Part shown: one piece after another, positions 63,705 through 64,000 of the stretch | How the letters are laid out: each line of letters begins with the position of its first letter | Position numbering within the stretch: the first letter of the stretch is position 1 | NCBI GenBank assembly: GCA_937890595.1 | Contig: CALADM010000010.1 | Span: 120,379 to 184,378 of the forward strand | DNA length: 64,000 bases | Direction: 5' to 3' | From: CAJMNU01 sp905214855 | GTDB taxonomy: Bacteria; Bacillota; Clostridia; Lachnospirales; Lachnospiraceae | Position numbers and translations under genes: made by a program | The notes under the pieces: generated by a model | Seen by the model: only the letters and a program-made list of their open reading frames with translations | The model's database searches: none | Told to the model about the DNA's origin: nothing

Positions 63705-63777
63705 TGAGACACCGGGGACTCGAACCCCGGACAACTTGATTAAAAGTCAAGTGCTCTACCGCCTGAGCTAGTATCCC
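63705..63777 (-). tRNA. tRNA-Lys (anticodon UUU)
   Basis: Cloverleaf of 73 bases: acceptor GGGATAC/GTGTCTC (two G-U), anticodon loop CTTTTAA with stem TTGA/TCAA, T-loop TTCGAGT with stem CGGGG/CCCCG, discriminator A. CCA is not encoded. Confidence 0.95.
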
Positions 63778-63807
63778 ATATATTATTCTTTTTATTTCCC
63801 AAAAAAA

Positions 63808-63879
63808 CTGGGCTAGCTGGATTCGAACCAGCGACTGCAGGAGTCAAAGTCCTGTGCCTTACCGCTTGGCGATAGCCCA
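63808..63879 (-). tRNA. tRNA-Gln (anticodon UUG)
   Basis: 72 bases: acceptor TGGGCTA/TAGCCCA, anticodon stem CAGGA/TCCTG with loop CTTTGAC, T-arm GCTGG/CCAGC with TTCGAAT, discriminator G. CCA is not encoded. Confidence 0.95.
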
Positions 63880-63921
63880 AGAATACCTGATCCACATGCG
63901 GATTCGCTTCCAGTAGAAAAG

Positions 63922-63996
63922 GGTGGATACAGGGATTCGAACCCTGGGCCTCCAGAGCCACAATCTGGCGCGCTAACCAACTGCGCTATACCCACC
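63922..63996 (-). tRNA. tRNA-His (anticodon GUG)
   Basis: Acceptor GTGGGTA/TATCCAC with the extra 5' G (position -1, base 63996) opposite discriminator C, anticodon stem CCAGA/TCTGG with loop TTGTGGC, T-arm with TTCGAAT. First of the tRNA run within this window. Confidence 0.95.
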
Positions 63997-64000
63997 ATAC

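Noticed and set aside
63740..63998. Two minus-strand frames of 61 and 73 residues at the right edge
   Set aside because: They overlap three complete tRNA genes; the apparent protein text is tRNA sequence.
1..64000. CRISPR arrays, insertion sequences, prophage or integrase genes
   Set aside because: No regularly spaced repeats, transposase or integrase motifs were seen on either strand.

Overview
The window looks like chromosome of a spore-forming, anaerobic, gut-adapted member of Clostridia, most likely family Lachnospiraceae. The grounds are AT-rich DNA with strong AGGAGG ribosome sites, Spo0A plus a complete spoIIIA operon and spoIVB, Lachnospiraceae-type small families (DUF5721, DUF1294, CD1871A-type CXXC protein), a bile salt hydrolase, and pectin-degrading enzymes. 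Genus cannot be fixed from the sequence alone. Nearly all genes lie on the minus strand, so replication probably runs right to left; only four genes are on the plus strand (a SpoVB-like flippase, an amidohydrolase, an NhaC-type antiporter and a PdaA-like deacetylase). No gene-free stretch exceeds about 300 bases.

Layout, left to right. 1-2.5 kb: truncated cysteine desulfurase and a divergent SpoVB-like flippase. 2.6-14.5 kb: CoA-disulfide reductase/rhodanese, a Ca-type P-ATPase coupled to a YdcF-like protein, DUF1294/DUF5721, M18 aminopeptidase, oligo-1,6-glucosidase, a PpiC-like lipoprotein, Maf and a YuiD-like membrane protein. 14.5-17 kb: glgA next to spo0A. 17-22.2 kb: HTH regulator, Fe-S membrane protein with a 52-residue CXXC partner, GH105 pectin hydrolase, SulP transporter. 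22.4-27.7 kb: nadA-nadB-nadC-niaR operon, divergent from an amidohydrolase and sharing one palindrome with it. 27.7-30.2 kb: MATE exporter and bile salt hydrolase. 30.2-35.4 kb: an accessory patch with two decayed genes, an SF0329-like protein, a U32-like protein, NhaC and an orphan gene. 35.5-52.1 kb: a conserved block, spoIIIAA-AH, asp23, nusB, xseA, xseB, ispA, dxs, tlyA, nadK, argR, recN, spoIVB (transcribed in that order on the minus strand). 52.2-63.4 kb: pdaA-like, esterase and acyltransferase pair, rlmH, GNAT, response regulator, comEA, DMT transporter, YheO-like regulator with folD and fchA, and a fused acetylesterase/pectinesterase. 63.7-64 kb: tRNA-Lys, tRNA-Gln, tRNA-His.

How it fits together. 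The 35.5-52.1 kb block links DNA repair, arginine control, isoprenoid precursors and the mother-cell/forespore channel; a sigma-E-like promoter precedes spoIIIAA. In many Clostridia spo0A directly follows spoIVB; here about 18.6 kb separates them, and that interval holds the NAD, bile-salt and accessory genes. NAD synthesis appears self-regulated: the repressor gene is the last gene of the operon, and a 22-bp palindrome covers the nadA promoter. Pectin use is represented by two enzymes without signal peptides (GH105 and the fused esterase), suggesting imported oligosaccharides are finished in the cytoplasm. All family names come from reading motifs and from memory; no database search was run.
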